Below are positions 1-11,271 of a stretch of 37,956 bases of DNA, one piece after another. Numbering within the stretch: the stretch's first letter is position 1; every line of letters begins with the position of its first letter. Under the pieces are notes generated by a model. The model did no database searches. It saw only the letters and a program-made list of their open reading frames with translations, and was not told the DNA's origin. The stretch covers positions 1 through 37,956 of the forward strand of contig JAUXOM010000073.1 in NCBI GenBank assembly GCA_030682175.1. The letters run 5' to 3'. This stretch comes from Rhodocyclaceae bacterium (GTDB lineage Bacteria > Pseudomonadota > Gammaproteobacteria > Burkholderiales > Rhodocyclaceae). Made by a program: the position numbers and the translations under genes.

Positions 1-109
1 AGTCGCAAAAAGCCGCGACTTATCCACCGCGCACCCCTTTGCCCACAAACTCCACAGCCTCAACATCATTTTTTATATTCCTTAAAAGCAGAACATACAA
101 GGGCGGGCC
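1..109. other. Short non-coding end downstream of the dsrL-like gene
   Basis: This stretch follows the stop codon of the minus-strand oxidoreductase and runs to the window edge. It has an AT-rich patch near 67-85 and a weak hairpin at 1-20 (AGTCGC pairing with GCGACT around an A/G loop). No convincing reading frame or U-tract terminator is visible. Confidence 0.4.
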
Positions 110-2083
110 TTAACAGTCCCCCATGCCCATCTGGATGTAGCCCGTCGGGCAAACGTCGGCGCAGATATGGCAACCGACACAGCGGCTGTAATCGGTCACG
201 ACATAGCGACCCGTGGTGGCCTCCTGCTTCGGAACGCGGGTGACGGCACCTTGCGGGCAATACAGCATGCAGTTGTCGCACTCCATGCACAGGCCACAGC
301 TCATGCAACGCTTCGCTTCGGCCTGCACCTGTTTTGCGTCGAGGCCCATCAGGCGCTCCTCAAGGCTGCCCAGCACGTTGTTTTCGTTGATTTCACGCTG
401 CGTCCGTTCGTTGCGCGGTGTCCATGCGAAGTGGCCCAGAAAGAGCGCTTCGGCCGGGATGACATGGCGGGGTGAACGATCCTCGAAGTTATGCACGCTC
501 CCCGGATGTGTATCCGTACCCAGAATAGGTTCGGTGACGTGCTCGAAGCGGGCTCCAAATTCGATCATCTTGCCGGTCACGCTGAAGTGCTTGACATCAA
601 CCTGCGGACGTCCGTTGATTTCAATGCCGGACAGATAACGGTCGATTCCCTCGGCGGCGATGCGGCCATGACCGATGGCCGTGGTCAGCAGGAACGGCTT
701 GATGGCGTCGCCGCCGACAAAGACGCCGGTGTCGGCCATCAGATTCTTGTCGACCTTGGCGAGCCCGCGCTCATTCCTGAACTTGTCCATGCCCGACCAA
801 TTCACCGACTGACCCACCGCCGCTACGATCAGGTCGCAGTCGATGTCGTACTCGGTGCCCGGTTGCGGCACCATTTTCCGGTCGATCCATTCGACCCGGA
901 TGACGCGCAGGGCTTTGGCCATGCCGAACTCGTCCTTGACCACCTCCAACGGCAACACGCAGGACTGAATGTCGGCGCCTTCCTCCAGCACGGCATCGAT
1001 TTCGTGCATGGACGCCGGCATTTCCCTGACCTGGCGCCGGTAAGCAATCACCACCGCGGAACTCTTGCGCCAATGCCACGCCCTGTGGTTCTGTCCGAAA
1101 TTGCCCGCGCATTCAGACGTGGCGACGATGACCTGGGGACCGGCAGACGCTTCGGCATCCACGCTGCAGGACCCCAGGCGCATCGCGACGGATGCGCAAT
1201 CCATCGCCGTGTTGCCGCCACCGATCACGACGATGCGCTTGCCGGCATAGACCAGCCGCCCGTCATTGAACTCGCGCAGGAAGCTCAGGCCATCGATGCA
1301 GTTCGGCGCATCGCCACCGGGAATGTCGAGGCGGTTGCCCTGACTGGCACCGATGCCGATGAACACGGCGTCGAAATTGCGATTCAGGTCCGGCAAACTG
1401 ACATCACGACCGACGCGGGTGTTGAGACGCACCTCGACGCCCATGTCGAGAATGCGCTGCACTTCGGCATTGACGACATCGCGCGAAGCGCGATACCCCG
1501 GCAGGCCAAAGATGATCATGCCCCCCAGCTTGTGGCTGGATTCGAAGATGGTGCAGGCGTGCCCCTTGCGGCGCAACTGATAGGCACAGGACAGGCCAGC
1601 GACGCCGCCGCCGATGATGGCGATGCGTTTGCCGGTTTGCTGCGCGGGGGGGGCAAAACTCAGGCCCTTTTCAATGGCCCAGTCGCCAATGTAATGTTCG
1701 ACCGAGTTGATGCCGATGAAGTCATCGACCTTGCTGCGGTTGCAACTGCCCTGGCAAGGAGCGGGGCAAACCCGGCCCATGATGGCCGGGAAGGGATTTG
1801 CATCAGTAATCCGCCGCCAGGCGTATTCTTCCATGGGCATGCTCGGCTTGCCGTCAGCGCCGATGGGCGGCTTTTCGATGCCACGGACAATGTTCATATA
1901 GCCGCGAATATCTTCGCCGGCCGGGCAAGACCCCTGGCAGGGTGGCGAGGAAAGGACATAAGTCGGGCACTTGTAGCTCCAGTCGCCATGGAATATCTTG
2001 TCCTGCCAGCGCTCGAATTTTTGATCACCTTCTTTGTAGCGACGATAAGTTTGTTTTATGTTGTATTGAGTAAGATCTTGCAT
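110..2083 (-). CDS. dsrL: DsrL-like iron-sulfur flavoprotein, NAD(P)H:acceptor oxidoreductase
   Basis: A 657-residue cytoplasmic oxidoreductase of the GltD/NfnL family with an extra C-terminal ferredoxin domain. Seen: an N-terminal cysteine-rich region (Cys39, 49, 53, 106, 110, 114) of the GltD iron-sulfur type; an FAD Rossmann motif GGGVAG at 158-163; an NAD(P)-binding motif GGGNTA near 288-293; and C-terminal [4Fe-4S] motifs at 593-609 and 635-645 (CVGCHICADVCP). Length and domain order match DsrL of sulfur oxidisers, which links DsrAB siroheme reductase chemistry to NAD(H). An open frame continues 15 codons upstream to a TTG, but the ATG at 2083 has a GGAG about 10 bases before it and begins with the family-like MQDLTQYN, so I chose it. 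It stands alone next to a divergent LysR gene, not inside a dsr operon. The alternative is an uncharacterised GltD-like enzyme with another partner. The family is certain; the DsrL assignment is moderately sure. Confidence 0.72.
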   Translation of the reverse strand: MQDLTQYNIKQTYRRYKEGDQKFERWQDKIFHGDWSYKCPTYVLSSPPCQGSCPAGEDIRGYMNIVRGIEKPPIGADGKPSMPMEEYAWRRITDANPFPAIMGRVCPAPCQGSCNRSKVDDFIGINSVEHYIGDWAIEKGLSFAPPAQQTGKRIAIIGGGVAGLSCAYQLRRKGHACTIFESSHKLGGMIIFGLPGYRASRDVVNAEVQRILDMGVEVRLNTRVGRDVSLPDLNRNFDAVFIGIGASQGNRLDIPGGDAPNCIDGLSFLREFNDGRLVYAGKRIVVIGGGNTAMDCASVAMRLGSCSVDAEASAGPQVIVATSECAGNFGQNHRAWHWRKSSAVVIAYRRQVREMPASMHEIDAVLEEGADIQSCVLPLEVVKDEFGMAKALRVIRVEWIDRKMVPQPGTEYDIDCDLIVAAVGQSVNWSGMDKFRNERGLAKVDKNLMADTGVFVGGDAIKPFLLTTAIGHGRIAAEGIDRYLSGIEINGRPQVDVKHFSVTGKMIEFGARFEHVTEPILGTDTHPGSVHNFEDRSPRHVIPAEALFLGHFAWTPRNERTQREINENNVLGSLEERLMGLDAKQVQAEAKRCMSCGLCMECDNCMLYCPQGAVTRVPKQEATTGRYVVTDYSRCVGCHICADVCPTGYIQMGMGDC

Positions 2084-2394
2084 TTCGATTACTCCATGTT
2101 CATGATTCGTAAATGCGCCACTAGTCAATTAGTGAGAACAACCCGCTGCGGGAAAAGCAGCATGATTTCCAAATTCAAGTTACTATCTGGCTCTCAACAC
2201 ATTGATTTTGATTGGTGTTATAAGGCTCTTCCGGCATTTGATTCACATACCCGCTGATTGGGATTATTTATGAAATGGGTCCATGGCCTTTTTCTCTGTT
2301 GCAGTGCGACATGACCCAACTCTAATTATTTTTATTTATGAGAGCAAGCCGTATTTCCGTAATAACTTTGATGAATTATTTTCCATAAAGCCCT
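2084..2394. promoter_or_regulatory. Divergent dsrL-like/LysR control region
   Basis: A 311-base gap between two divergent genes, clearly more AT-rich than its neighbours. It should hold both promoters and, by the usual LysR-type layout, the regulator's binding sites. A small palindrome CCCGCTGCGGG lies at 2142-2152, about 60 bases upstream of the oxidoreductase start. I could not define -35/-10 boxes or a T-N11-A site with confidence, and no gene is visible. Confidence 0.4.
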
Positions 2395-3315
2395 ATGGAC
2401 CGAACTGCGGAGATGCTGGCATTCGTGCGTGCCGTGGATTGCGGCGGGTTCTCTGCTGCTGCACGGGAACTCGAACTGACGCCCTCGGCCCTGTCCAAGC
2501 TGGTCAGCCGACTGGAAGACCGGCTGGGCGTGCGCCTGCTCAGCCGGACCACCCGACGCCTGCAAATGACGGCCGAAGGGGAAACCTTCTACCTGCGTGC
2601 CAAATCGATACTGGCCGCCCTGGATGAGGCCGAGGCCGAGGTCACCGAGGCCAATGCCAGCCCGAGCGGCCTGTTGCGCCTGTACTGCGGCTCGTCGTTT
2701 GGCTCGCACCAGTTGGCGCCGGCTTTGCCGCGCTTTCTCGAGCGCTACCCGGACGTCAATCTTGAGCTGTCGATCAGCGATCAGCCACCCGAAACACTCA
2801 CACTCGGCGAGAATTTCGATGTGGTGATCCGCAAGGGCCAGCTCGAGGATTCATCCTTGATCGCGCGGCGCATCTGCGACGTCGAGCGGGTGATTTGTGC
2901 CGCGCCGGCCTATCTGGAAAAGCATGGCATCCCGCGCACGCCCGATGAGCTGCTGGCACACAACTGCCTGTGGATTACCCGGCTGCCCGCCCTGCGCCGC
3001 TGGCCGTTCACCACGCGCGACGGCATTCGCACCATCAATGTGAATGGCAACGTCGCTGCCAACAACGCCGGCACGGTACTGCAGCTGGCGCTGGCCGGCG
3101 TCGGCATCACCCGGCTGACCGATGTCACGGTGGGCGAGGCACTGCGCAGCGGTCAACTGGTCCCCGTTCTCGCCGCTTGCCAGCATGTCGAACCCATTCC
3201 GCTGTATGCCCTCTACTCCGGCGGTCGCCATGTCGCGCCCAAGGTACGGGCGATGGTGGATTTCCTGATCGAGGAATTCGGGCATGCACCCTGGCGGCAA
3301 GCCGCCAGGCGCTGA
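2395..3315 (+). CDS. LysR-family transcriptional regulator
   Basis: A 306-residue LysR-type regulator of normal length. The winged helix-turn-helix spans about residues 1-60 and shows the family pattern of a serine/alanine-rich recognition helix (GFSAAARELELTPSALSKLV) followed by LEDRLGVRLLSRTTRRL. The rest is a periplasmic-binding-protein-like effector domain. The divergent arrangement with the dsrL-like gene suggests, by the common LysR rule, that it controls that gene and itself; the effector is unknown. There is no strong Shine-Dalgarno before the ATG (only AAAG), but the N-terminus aligns with the family here. The stop codon lies 3 bases from the stop of the convergent MFS gene, leaving no room for an intrinsic terminator. 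Confidence 0.9.
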   Translation: MDRTAEMLAFVRAVDCGGFSAAARELELTPSALSKLVSRLEDRLGVRLLSRTTRRLQMTAEGETFYLRAKSILAALDEAEAEVTEANASPSGLLRLYCGSSFGSHQLAPALPRFLERYPDVNLELSISDQPPETLTLGENFDVVIRKGQLEDSSLIARRICDVERVICAAPAYLEKHGIPRTPDELLAHNCLWITRLPALRRWPFTTRDGIRTINVNGNVAANNAGTVLQLALAGVGITRLTDVTVGEALRSGQLVPVLAACQHVEPIPLYALYSGGRHVAPKVRAMVDFLIEEFGHAPWRQAARR

Positions 3316-3318
3316 AGA

Positions 3319-4635
3319 TCAGCTCGCCTGCTGGCAGTGCGATTCGCGCACGAACGGCACCATGGCCAGCGCGATGACGACGGCAACGAACAGCAGGGCG
3401 AAGCTGGCCTGCCAGGTCGCCGCAGCGTAGATGCGCACGCCGGCGGCCAGTTCGCCGCCCCAGCCGCGGTCGAGCAGCCAGCCCACTGCGGGCTGCAGCA
3501 GCATGCCGCCCATCAGCGGCCCCATATTGACCACGCCGGATGCCGTACCCATCAGGCGCATCGGCAATGATTCCTTCGCCCAGGCGAAGCCGATGATGAT
3601 GTTGCCTGAAGCAAAGCCGGTGATGGCCAGCAGTATGACCATCAGCCACAAGGGCGGCGCAAGAAATATCACGGCCAGCCAGCCGGCTGCCGCCACGGCG
3701 CCGGCAATGAGATAGAGCGGCTTGCGCCGGCCGAGGCGCTGCGACCAGCTGCCCAGCAAGGGGCCGCCGAGGGCCCAGGCGACCAGCAGTGTCGACGTCA
3801 CCGCCGCCGCCGCCTTCGGGTCAAGCCCGTGCACTTGCCGCAGCCACGGCACGCCCCACAGGCCACCAAAGGCGAGTATCGCCCCGCAAAAACCAATCTG
3901 CATCGACATCAGCAGCCAGATGTTGCGGTAGGACAGCACCTGAAAGATGCCGGCGAGAATCGGCAGGTGACGGCGCGGTTGACCGCCATCCCGCGGGTGG
4001 CTGGCATCGCCCTGATGATAGCTTTGATAGCCGCGCTCGACTGGATCGTCACGCACGAACAGCCAGATGGCGACACACAGCACTGTGGCGAAAACGCCGG
4101 CGCTGCCCATCACCATGCGCCAGCCAAAAGATTCGACCAGCATGGAGAGCGGCACTCCCGCCATCACCCCGCCGACCACGCCCATGAACAGCGCCATGCC
4201 GGAGGCCAGCGCATATTTCTGCGGCGGAAACCAGTGACTGGCGAGCTTCAGGGTGGAAACAAAGGCCACTGCCACCGACGCACCCACCAGCATTCTGCCG
4301 AAGCCGGCCCAGCCCAGATCCGGCGCGAAGGCGAACAGCAGACTGCCCAGCGCGGCGATACCGGCGCCGCCGGCCAGCACGCGGCGCGGCCCCCAACGAT
4401 CAGCCATCACCCCGGTCGGGATTTGCATCACCACATAGGAATAAAAATAGAACGCCGACAAATTGCCGAGCGCCGCACCGCCGATGGCGAAGTCGGCCAT
4501 CAAGGCGTCGGTCATCACGGCAGGGGCGACGCGTTGATAAAATGCAAACAGGTAGAACAGGGCGCCCAGCCCCCAGATCGTCCAGGCCAGCCGCAGGGGT
4601 GGCGGGAGGGGGGAGCCCATTGCGGGAACGGTCAT
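3319..4635 (-). CDS. Major facilitator superfamily transporter, substrate unknown
   Basis: A 438-residue inner-membrane transporter with about 12 hydrophobic segments in two halves split by a charged loop near residues 195-220 (rich in H, D, R). The MFS loop 2-3 signature is visible as GVMADRWGPRRVL. The frame is open upstream for another 100 codons, but that part is an out-of-frame copy of the preceding gene. The ATG at 4635 overlaps the TGA of the thioredoxin-like gene as ATGA (4632-4635), which indicates translational coupling. A second ATG at 4620 is possible. Pairing with a thioredoxin-like protein gives no clear substrate. Confidence 0.85.
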   Translation of the reverse strand: MTVPAMGSPLPPPLRLAWTIWGLGALFYLFAFYQRVAPAVMTDALMADFAIGGAALGNLSAFYFYSYVVMQIPTGVMADRWGPRRVLAGGAGIAALGSLLFAFAPDLGWAGFGRMLVGASVAVAFVSTLKLASHWFPPQKYALASGMALFMGVVGGVMAGVPLSMLVESFGWRMVMGSAGVFATVLCVAIWLFVRDDPVERGYQSYHQGDASHPRDGGQPRRHLPILAGIFQVLSYRNIWLLMSMQIGFCGAILAFGGLWGVPWLRQVHGLDPKAAAAVTSTLLVAWALGGPLLGSWSQRLGRRKPLYLIAGAVAAAGWLAVIFLAPPLWLMVILLAITGFASGNIIIGFAWAKESLPMRLMGTASGVVNMGPLMGGMLLQPAVGWLLDRGWGGELAAGVRIYAAATWQASFALLFVAVVIALAMVPFVRESHCQQAS

Positions 4636-5198
4636 TCCGGAAACCGTTCCACCCACCACAGCCGCGCCCGCAGGCCGAGTTCCGAGGTATAGCCGACCAT
4701 GCGGAAACGGATGTTGCCGGCGGCATCGACAATGAAGTGGGTAGGTACGCCGCGCACCTTCCAGAGTTCCGCAATATCGGCATCGTCGTCGATCACGGCG
4801 GGCACGGTGAGCCGCCGTGCCACGAGGTGGTCGTCGACATCCTCGGCGTCGCCCGACTGCATCGCCACCGACAGCACCGGCCAGTCCCAGGCGACGGCCT
4901 CGATGTTGTCTTCCTCGGCCCGGCACACCGGGCACCAGGTCGCCCAGAACACCACCAGCGTCGGGCGCCTCTGGCCTTCCCGCGCGTTGTCCTTCCGCAT
5001 TTCAGCGAGGCTGACCGCAATGCCATCACTGTCGATACCTTCCAGAGGCGGCGCCGCGCCCTCGGGCAGGCCGCGGTTCTGCCAGAGCGTAATGGCAACA
5101 ATGATGCCGAGCAGGACAAGCGCTTCCACAGCCCAGCGCTTCCAGCGTTTGGGATCGCGCAGGGCGGCGCGGATGGCGGTCAGGCGAGAATCAGACAT
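4632..5198 (-). CDS. Membrane-anchored TlpA/ScsD-like thioredoxin-fold protein
   Basis: A 188-residue protein with one N-terminal transmembrane anchor (about residues 24-40, AVEALVLLGIIVAITLW) and a periplasmic thioredoxin fold. The redox-active motif is WCPVC (Cys89, Cys92), and the conserved cis-proline loop is seen as GVPTHFIVD. Proteins of this class (TlpA, DsbE, ScsD) reduce or exchange disulfides in the periplasm. Its ATGA overlap with the MFS gene makes a two-gene operon. dsbB lies next door on the other strand, so periplasmic thiol chemistry is a local theme, but no partner protein can be named from sequence alone. Confidence 0.85.
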   Translation of the reverse strand: MSDSRLTAIRAALRDPKRWKRWAVEALVLLGIIVAITLWQNRGLPEGAAPPLEGIDSDGIAVSLAEMRKDNAREGQRRPTLVVFWATWCPVCRAEEDNIEAVAWDWPVLSVAMQSGDAEDVDDHLVARRLTVPAVIDDDADIAELWKVRGVPTHFIVDAAGNIRFRMVGYTSELGLRARLWWVERFPE

Positions 5199-5211
5199 GG
5201 CAAAACATTAT

Positions 5212-5376
5212 CCTAGAAACCTCGGTTCACACCACAGAGAGCACAGAGGACACGGAGTAATGGCGCAAGAACACAAAATCCAGGCGCACCCAACGGGCGA
5301 CAGGCTCATATTTCGTAACGCCCTGTTTTTTTCTCCGTGATCACCGTGTCCTCCGTGGTGAACTGCTTCGGCTAGG
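5212..5376. repeat. Inverted-repeat element with CACAGAGGACACGG-type ends
   Basis: The two ends of this roughly 165-base non-coding block are imperfect inverted repeats. The left end reads CACAGAGGACACGGAG and the right end, complemented, reads CCACGGAGGACACGGTGA; both run outward to CCTAG. The left 24 bases (5212-5235) recur at 14050-14073 with one or two changes. No transposase or target duplication is visible. Confidence 0.6.
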
Positions 5377-5382
5377 ATTATA

Positions 5383-5408
5383 AACGCCGTCCCGCCAGCG
5401 CCGACTTT
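5383..5408 (-). repeat. Dispersed repeat A, copy 1 (core AAAGTCGGCGCTGG)
   Basis: The complement reads AAAGTCGGCGCTGGCGGGAC and continues GGCGTT. It is an intergenic copy of the commonest dispersed repeat here, about 55 bases upstream of dsbB. Confidence 0.8.
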
Positions 5409-5461
5409 TGGGGCTTTTCCAGGTCCTGTTATTATCGTGCTCCCTTTCAAGCAGAACCACC

Positions 5462-5968
5462 ATGCCTTCACTCCTGAATAATTTCTGGCATAAACCGCGC
5501 TGGCAGCTTGCCGGCATCGGCATGGTTGGCTGCGCACTGGTCGTCTGCGGCGTGGTGCTGGCCACCACCTTGAATCTGGCGGCCTGCCCGTTATGCATCC
5601 TGCAACGCATGCTGTATCTGTTGCTCGGTATCGAGGCATTGTTCCTCCTGCTCACCCACCGCCACCGGCTGATCGCCCTGCTGATGGCCGTGACGGCAGG
5701 CACGGGCGCCGGCATCGCCGGCTACCAGACCTGGCTGCAGCGCTTTGCCCAGGGCATCAGCTGTGGCGGCGGACAAGCCTGGTGGGAGCAATTCGTTGAC
5801 TGGGCCGGCAAGCAGGTGCCGTTGCTGTTCGAGGCCAGCGGTCTGTGTTCGGAAGCCGGCTGGGTGTTCCTCGGCCTGTCGATTGCCGAATGGTCGCTGC
5901 TGTTCTTCAGCGCGATGACGCTGCTGGCGCTGCGGGCGTTACTCATGTCGGGCACGCGCCGCCGCTGA
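5462..5968 (+). CDS. dsbB: Disulfide bond formation protein DsbB
   Basis: A 168-residue inner-membrane protein with four hydrophobic segments. In the family DsbB reoxidises periplasmic DsbA and passes electrons to quinone. Both required cysteine pairs are present: Cys42-Cys45 in CPLC on the first periplasmic loop, and Cys101 with Cys129 in the second loop, spaced much as in the E. coli protein. The ATG at 5462 (MPSLLNNFW) gives the expected length; an upstream in-frame ATG at 5408 would add a poor leader that begins in repeat A. The ribosome-binding site is weak. It appears monocistronic; dsbA is not in the window. Confidence 0.93.
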   Translation: MPSLLNNFWHKPRWQLAGIGMVGCALVVCGVVLATTLNLAACPLCILQRMLYLLLGIEALFLLLTHRHRLIALLMAVTAGTGAGIAGYQTWLQRFAQGISCGGGQAWWEQFVDWAGKQVPLLFEASGLCSEAGWVFLGLSIAEWSLLFFSAMTLLALRALLMSGTRRR

Positions 5969-5999
5969 TCCGGCCGCGGCCACGACACAACAACGCAAC

Positions 6000-6052
6000 G
6001 GGCTAACTTTCATGATGCGTGAAACATCACCCCGCATCATGAAAGTTAGCCC
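6000..6052. terminator. Perfect 20-bp stem-loop downstream of dsbB
   Basis: The arm at 6000-6019 (GGGCTAACTTTCATGATGCG) is exactly complementary to 6033-6052, with a 13-base loop. It lies between the dsbB stop and the convergent rhodanese gene, so it could end transcription from both sides, although no long U tract follows. The loop side also contains a nested TTTCATGATGCGTGAAA palindrome, so it could be a mobile palindromic element or a protein-binding site instead. Confidence 0.5.
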
Positions 6053-6075
6053 CTTTCCATGCCCCCCACCCCCAG

Positions 6076-6135
6076 CCCCCGCCCCAGGGCGGGGGTCAAA
6101 GTTTGCTCGCTGCGCTCGTCCATGAACGCGGCGTC
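6076..6135. repeat. GC hairpin plus TGCTCGCTGCGCTCG repeat fragment
   Basis: A perfect 9-bp stem CCCCCGCCC/GGGCGGGGG (6076-6095) is followed at 6104-6120 by TGCTCGCTGCGCTCGTC. That motif also starts or ends the longer repeat B copies at 10946, 11209, 13008 and 16504. This looks like a short member of the same family, placed after the convergent rhodanese stop. Confidence 0.55.
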
Positions 6136-6167
6136 AAATTGCGTTTTCACGTTAAACGTCGGCAGCG

Positions 6168-6560
6168 TCAGCACTGTTCCCAGGGCAGACCTTCGAAGCG
6201 CCAGCCGTTCTCGGTGCCGCGGTGATGGTGGTCGTTGAGGTCGCCCTCGAAACCGTGCAGCACGTTATAAACACGCGTAAATCCGGCTGCTTCGAGCGCA
6301 TTGCCGGCATCGACCGAACGATAGCCGGAACGGCAGATCAGCACCACCGGGCGGTCGGTGGCGTGGCCGGCGAATTTTTTCACTTCACCGGTGAAGTGGG
6401 GATTGATTTCCCAGTCCGGGCCATCGTTCCAGGCGACGTGCAGCGCCCCGGCCGGATGACCGACGAAGAGGAATTCCATTTCGCTGCGGCAATCGACGAA
6501 CAGCGCCTTGGGATTTTCGTGCAGAAATTTCTCGGTCTCTTTCGGGGTCAGGTGTTCCAT
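6168..6560 (-). CDS. Single-domain rhodanese-like sulfurtransferase
   Basis: A 130-residue cytoplasmic protein made of one rhodanese domain. The active-site loop is CRSGYRS with catalytic Cys76, and the upstream signature FVDCRSEMEF is present. Such proteins carry sulfane sulfur as a cysteine persulfide between donors and acceptors. An AGGAG lies 10 bases before the ATG. The gene is divergent from metH and has no operon partner. In a genome with dsrL- and soe-type genes a role in sulfur trafficking is plausible, but nothing in the sequence names its substrate. Confidence 0.9.
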   Translation of the reverse strand: MEHLTPKETEKFLHENPKALFVDCRSEMEFLFVGHPAGALHVAWNDGPDWEINPHFTGEVKKFAGHATDRPVVLICRSGYRSVDAGNALEAAGFTRVYNVLHGFEGDLNDHHHRGTENGWRFEGLPWEQC

Positions 6561-6635
6561 CAGACATTTCTCCTTAGGGCTTGAGGCAAAACAATATTAT
6601 TAATGCTGTCATTAAGCAAGCAAATATTCGCTACA

Positions 6636-6644
6636 TGCTAGAAT
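6636..6644 (+). promoter_or_regulatory. Candidate extended -10 element of metH
   Basis: TGCTAGAAT (TGn plus a TATAAT-like hexamer at 6639-6644) lies 38 bases upstream of the metH ATG in an AT-rich stretch. No good -35 box is seen 16-18 bases upstream. The 121-base gap is too short for, and shows no sign of, a cobalamin riboswitch. Confidence 0.3.
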
Positions 6645-6681
6645 CTTCATTGATTTCAACCATTTCCGCACCCTTCCGCCT

Positions 6682-10410
<3,729 letters not shown>

Positions 10411-10449
10411 ACCCGGAACCGCCGAGCAACCCAACACAGGAGAATCCGC

Positions 10450-10902
10450 ATGACCGACACCACAGACAACCGCATGTCCTTCAACGACGCCGTCAGCTAC
10501 GTCCAGCAGCAAAAGAAGGCGGCCTTTACGGCCATGCCGGTATTTGGCGATGACGATGAAACCGCCGAGGGCGCGCGCATCTTCATCCTTGATCTTGATG
10601 ATGCCGGCGAGCTGCGCCTGCGTTTCATCGCCGGCCCCTTCTTTTCAGCAGCCCATGCCGCCAATGAAGCCGTCTCGGCCGACGAAATCCCCGACAGCGT
10701 GCGCGAAATGCGCTTCATGCCGACCAGCTGCGAAGAAGACTGGTTTTCCGACCAGATCCAGCTGCTGATCCAGAAGCTGGTCCAGGCCGCCGGCGTCAAT
10801 GCCGAACAGATGCCGGATTACAAGAACCTGCCAAGTCGCGGCGCCGGCCCCGAAGCCGTATTCCCCATTTCCCTCATCGGCATGAACCAGGGCAAGCATT
10901 AA
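10450..10902 (+). CDS. Unrecognised 150-residue acidic protein downstream of metH
   Basis: I do not recognise this protein. It is soluble and acidic, with no signal peptide or membrane segment, starting MTDTTDNRMSFNDAVSYVQQ. An acidic cluster (DDDETAEG) sits near residues 34-41 and a single Cys near residue 94 (TSCEEDWF). A good AGGAG lies before the ATG, and the 39-base gap after metH suggests co-transcription. Codon usage matches its neighbours, and the frame is clean to a TAA. It could be a small conserved housekeeping protein; no function can be assigned. Confidence 0.75.
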   Translation: MTDTTDNRMSFNDAVSYVQQQKKAAFTAMPVFGDDDETAEGARIFILDLDDAGELRLRFIAGPFFSAAHAANEAVSADEIPDSVREMRFMPTSCEEDWFSDQIQLLIQKLVQAAGVNAEQMPDYKNLPSRGAGPEAVFPISLIGMNQGKH

Positions 10903-10945
10903 AACGCCCGCCCCCCCTTCGCCCCCCTCTCGGGGGGTTCCTAAC

Positions 10946-11062
10946 TGCTCGCTGCGCTCGTCTATTACGGGGAGCCCCCGTTCATGCTGGGGAGCGGATT
11001 GCGGCTGGCGCCGCGTGCCGTCTCGCCTTGGGGCGGCCCGGCGGCGAGACTGCTTGGGTTGG
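10946..11062 (-). repeat. Dispersed repeat B, copy 1
   Basis: About 117 bases. The complement runs from CAACCCAAGCAGTCTCGCCG through GGGCCGCCCCAAGGCGAGAC and AACGGGGGCTCCCCGTAA to GACGAGCGCAGCGAGCA. It closely matches 16404-16517. Confidence 0.75.
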
Positions 11063-11074
11063 GATGCTGGTTTG

Positions 11075-11100
11075 AAAGTCGGCGCTGGTAGGACGGCGTT
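11075..11100 (+). repeat. Dispersed repeat A, copy 3
   Basis: Reads AAAGTCGGCGCTGGTAGGAC and continues GGCGTT. It lies at the centre of the composite inverted repeat. Confidence 0.85.
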
Positions 11101-11104
11101 AAAT

Positions 11105-11266
11105 CAACACCCTCAGCAGCGTTTGCGCCGGGCCGCCCCAAGCAAACGCGGCACGCGGCGCCAGCCGCAATCCGCACCGGTATCAAATCGGGGCACCCCG
11201 TGATATTCGAGCGCAGCGAGCCACAGTCACCTCCCCCGCGAGGGGGAGGCTGGGAGGGGGCGGGCC
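11105..11266 (+). repeat. Dispersed repeat B, copy 2, with hairpin tail
   Basis: A more diverged copy of repeat B (GGGCCGCCCCAAGCAAACGC, then GGCACGCGGCGCCAGCCGC, ending CGAGCGCAGCGAG). It is followed by the tail CACCTCCCCCGCGAGGGGGA, which continues GGCTGGGAGGGGGCGGG. The tail recurs at 16525-16558 and 29418-29449. Confidence 0.7.
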
Positions 11267-11271
11267 TTACC

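Larger units (their letters stand above)
10903..11271. repeat. Composite inverted-repeat block between convergent genes
   Basis: This 369-base gap has no gene. It is built from two opposed copies of repeat B (10946-11062 reversed, 11105-11266 forward) around a repeat A copy (11075-11100). A C6/G6 hairpin sits at 10922-10937 and a CTCCCCCGCGAGGGGGAG hairpin at 11230-11248, near the two ends. As it separates two genes transcribed towards each other, it may act as a two-way terminator, though U tracts are absent. Confidence 0.75.

Noticed and set aside
491-2257. A 588-codon open frame on the plus strand, antisense to the dsrL-like gene
   Set aside because: Low-complexity antisense shadow; the minus strand has FAD, NAD and iron-sulfur motifs.
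6561-6681. Possible cobalamin riboswitch before metH
   Set aside because: The gap is too short and the conserved B12-box bases are not seen.
11105-11266. CRISPR array or tandem repeat in the GC-rich gaps
   Set aside because: The repeats are dispersed, in both orientations and with no regular spacer length; no cas gene is present.
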